DNA from: Allobrachymonas sp.
Lineage (GTDB): Bacteria > Pseudomonadota > Gammaproteobacteria > Burkholderiales > Burkholderiaceae_C
Length of the DNA stretch: 7,490 nucleotides
Direction: 5' to 3'
Assembly: GCA_018054915.1 (NCBI GenBank)
Contig: JAGPIR010000057.1
Location: 1 to 7,490, forward strand
In this document: positions 5,550-7,490 of the stretch, one piece after another
Numbering within the stretch: position 1 is the stretch's first letter
How the letters are laid out: every line of letters starts with the position of its first letter
Position numbers and translations under genes: made by a program
Notes under the pieces: generated by a model
Database searches by the model: none
Seen by the model: the letters and a program-made list of their open reading frames with translations, nothing else
What the model was told of the DNA's origin: nothing

Positions 5550-7415
5550 ATGCCCGACTACCGCTCCAAAACCTCCACCCACGGCCGCAACATGGCTGGC
5601 GCCCGAGCCCTGTGGCGCGCCACCGGTGTGACCGACAGCGATTTTGGCAAGCCGATCATTGCCATTGCCAATTCGTTCACCCAGTTTGTGCCCGGCCATG
5701 TGCACCTGCACAACATGGGCCAGCTGGTGGCACGCGAGGTGGAGGCCGCTGGCGGCATTGCCAAGGAGTTCAATACCATCGCCATTGACGACGGCATCGC
5801 CATGGGCCACAACGGCATGCTCTACAGCCTGCCCAGCCGCGACCTGATTGCCGACAGCGTGGAATACATGGTCAATGCCCACTGCGCCGATGCGTTGGTG
5901 TGCATCAGCAACTGCGACAAGATCACCCCCGGCATGCTGATGGCCGCAATGCGCCTGAACATCCCGGTTATTTTCGTCTCCGGCGGCCCCATGGAGGCAG
6001 GCAAAGTCATCACGATTGCCAATGGCAACCAGACGGAGCGCAAGCTTGATCTGATCGACGCCATGATCGAGGCCGGCGACAGCCATGTGTCCGACGAACA
6101 GGTCGCGCAGGTGGAACGCAGCGCCTGCCCCACTTGCGGTTCGTGCAGCGGCATGTTCACGGCCAATTCGATGAACTGCCTGACCGAGGCCTTGGGGCTT
6201 TCTCTGCCGGGCAATGGTTCGCTGCTGGCCACACATGCCCAGCGCAAGGATCTGTTCGTACAGGCCGGCCATCTGATCGTGTCGCTGGCCAAGCGCTATT
6301 ACGAGCACAACGATGCCAGTGTGCTGCCGCGCTCGATTGCCACCAAAGAGGCTTTCGAAAACGCCATGAGCTTGGACATAGCCATGGGTGGCAGCACCAA
6401 TACCATTCTGCATCTGCTGGCTGCCGCCAATGAGGCCGGGGTGGATTTCAGGATGGCCGACATTGACCGCTTGAGCCGCAAAGTGCCCTGCCTGTGCAAG
6501 GTGGCGCCCGCCACGCAGAAATACCATATGGAAGATGTGCACCGCGCAGGCGGGGTTGTGGCGATCCTGGCCGAACTGCAACGCGCCGGCCTGCTGCACA
6601 CCCATGTGCCAACGGTGCACAGCACGACACTGGGCCATGCGCTGGAGCAATGGGATGTGATGCTCAACGGCCCCGACAGCGCTGCCCACAAGCTCTACCT
6701 GGCGGCACCCGGCGGTGTGCGCACCACGCAGGCATTCAGTCAGAACCGCAGCTACAAGTCGCTGGACTCGGATCGTGCCGAAGGCTGCATCCGCAACAAG
6801 GAACATGCCTATTCGCAAGACGGCGGCTTGGCGGTACTGTTTGGAAACATTGCCGAGCGCGGCTGTGTCGTCAAGACTGCCGGTGTGGATGAGAGCATCT
6901 GGCAATTCAAGGGCCGGGCGCGCGTCTTTGAAAGCCAGGATGCTGCAGTGGAAAGCATCCTGGGCGACCAGATCGTGGCGGGCGACATGGTCGTGATCCG
7001 CTACGAAGGCCCCAAAGGCGGACCCGGCATGCAGGAAATGCTCTACCCCACGAGCTATCTGAAATCGAAGGGGCTAGGCAAGCAGTGCGCCCTGTTGACC
7101 GATGGCCGCTTTTCGGGCGGCACTTCGGGCCTCTCGATCGGCCACGCCTCACCCGAAGCGGCAGAAGGTGGAGCCATTGCATTGGTAGAGGAAGGCGACA
7201 CCATCGAAATCGACATTCCCAACCGCCGCATCCATCTGGCCGTCAGCGACGAAACGCTGGCACAACGGCGCCAACTCATGCAGGCGAAGGGCAAGGCGGC
7301 ATGGAAGCCAGCCAGCCGCGAACGCACGGCATCCGCCGCTTTGCGCGCCTACGCCGCCATGACCACCAGCGCCGACACCGGCGCCGTGCGCGATGTGACG
7401 CAGGTCGAGCGATAG
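5550..7415 (+). CDS. ilvD: Dihydroxy-acid dehydratase, E. coli-type Fe-S enzyme
   Basis: IlvD dehydrates 2,3-dihydroxy-3-methylbutanoate and 2,3-dihydroxy-3-methylpentanoate to the 2-oxo acids, the third common step of valine/isoleucine synthesis, and also feeds leucine. The product is 621 aa, near E. coli IlvD (616 aa), and starts MPDYRSKTSTHGRNMAGARA. Conserved parts are IDDGIAMGH (79-87), NCDKITPGM (121-129) with cluster ligand C122 and the Mg/carbamate lysine K124, CPTCGSCSGMFTANSMNC (193-210) with ligand C199, DIAMGGSTNT, and GRFSGGTSG (519-527). The first cluster cysteine of the plant-type [2Fe-2S] enzymes is absent (ANSFTQFVPGH instead), which points to the oxygen-sensitive [4Fe-4S] class seen in E. 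coli. The start at 5550 is set by AAGGA and the family N-terminus; an upstream TTG frame adds 11 non-conserved residues. It is transcribed divergently from ilvB. Confidence 0.97.
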   Translation: MPDYRSKTSTHGRNMAGARALWRATGVTDSDFGKPIIAIANSFTQFVPGHVHLHNMGQLVAREVEAAGGIAKEFNTIAIDDGIAMGHNGMLYSLPSRDLIADSVEYMVNAHCADALVCISNCDKITPGMLMAAMRLNIPVIFVSGGPMEAGKVITIANGNQTERKLDLIDAMIEAGDSHVSDEQVAQVERSACPTCGSCSGMFTANSMNCLTEALGLSLPGNGSLLATHAQRKDLFVQAGHLIVSLAKRYYEHNDASVLPRSIATKEAFENAMSLDIAMGGSTNTILHLLAAANEAGVDFRMADIDRLSRKVPCLCKVAPATQKYHMEDVHRAGGVVAILAELQRAGLLHTHVPTVHSTTLGHALEQWDVMLNGPDSAAHKLYLAAPGGVRTTQAFSQNRSYKSLDSDRAEGCIRNKEHAYSQDGGLAVLFGNIAERGCVVKTAGVDESIWQFKGRARVFESQDAAVESILGDQIVAGDMVVIRYEGPKGGPGMQEMLYPTSYLKSKGLGKQCALLTDGRFSGGTSGLSIGHASPEAAEGGAIALVEEGDTIEIDIPNRRIHLAVSDETLAQRRQLMQAKGKAAWKPASRERTASAALRAYAAMTTSADTGAVRDVTQVER

Positions 7416-7424
7416 GATTGGCCG

Positions 7425-7455
7425 GGGGCCGCGCATCTACTTCTTGCGCGGCCCC
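7425..7455 (+). terminator. Strong GC hairpin downstream of ilvD
   Basis: GGGGCCGCGC (7425-7434) and GCGCGGCCCC (7446-7455) form a perfect 10-bp stem with an 11-base loop, starting 10 bases after the ilvD stop. No T-run follows (GCGTCATCC), so it is not a textbook intrinsic terminator. It probably protects the 3' end or acts with Rho. The remaining 7456-7490 shows nothing recognisable. Confidence 0.5.
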
Positions 7456-7490
7456 GCGTCATCCATCAGAATCAGTACCCCTGAATAACC

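Noticed and set aside
5025..6905. 626-aa minus-strand open frame antisense to ilvD and reaching into ilvB
   Set aside because: It is complementary to the clearly conserved ilvD frame and crosses the promoter region. The His/Gly/Val-rich translation resembles no family and is typical of antisense frames in GC-rich DNA.
1..7490. CRISPR array, tRNA or rRNA genes, prophage or defence genes
   Set aside because: No repeat-spacer pattern, no cloverleaf or rRNA sequence, and no such proteins are visible on either strand.

Overview
The window is a branched-chain amino acid (isoleucine/valine/leucine) biosynthesis locus from a Gram-negative bacterium. The IlvC, IlvB and IlvN sequences and the overall style suggest a betaproteobacterium of the order Burkholderiales, probably close to Comamonadaceae. 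That placement rests on remembered family sequences, not on a search.

Layout from left to right. Positions 1-127 are non-coding, compact and palindrome-rich; they may be a structured RNA and/or the end of a mobile element. Positions 128-1498 (minus) encode RarA/MgsA, an AAA+ ATPase acting at stalled replication forks. Positions 1551-5094 (minus, read right to left) are an ilvB-ilvN-ilvC operon: acetolactate synthase large and small subunits and ketol-acid reductoisomerase. Positions 5095-5549 are a 455-base divergent control region. Positions 5550-7415 (plus) are ilvD, dihydroxy-acid dehydratase, followed by a perfect 10-bp GC hairpin at 7425-7455.

Together IlvB/IlvN, IlvC and IlvD carry out three consecutive steps: pyruvate (or pyruvate plus 2-oxobutanoate) to acetohydroxy acid, then dihydroxy acid, then the 2-oxo acid precursor of valine and leucine (or isoleucine). 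Only the aminotransferase is missing. The divergent region has an extended -10 promoter candidate (TGnCATAAT) facing each way, with a cluster of TGGCCA palindromes between them, so the two transcripts could be controlled jointly.

The protein-coding content is ordinary housekeeping metabolism plus one DNA-repair gene, all intact, and no exotic multi-gene system is visible. The points worth a second look are non-coding: the structured element left of rarA, a perfect 11-bp inverted repeat with a T-rich tail inside the 5' end of rarA, a REP-like interspersed repeat between ilvN and ilvC, a 10-bp hairpin between ilvB and ilvN, and a run of nine Cs between the ilvD ribosome binding site and its start codon. 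rarA is also clearly more AT-rich than the ilv genes, which fits a different history for the left end of the window.
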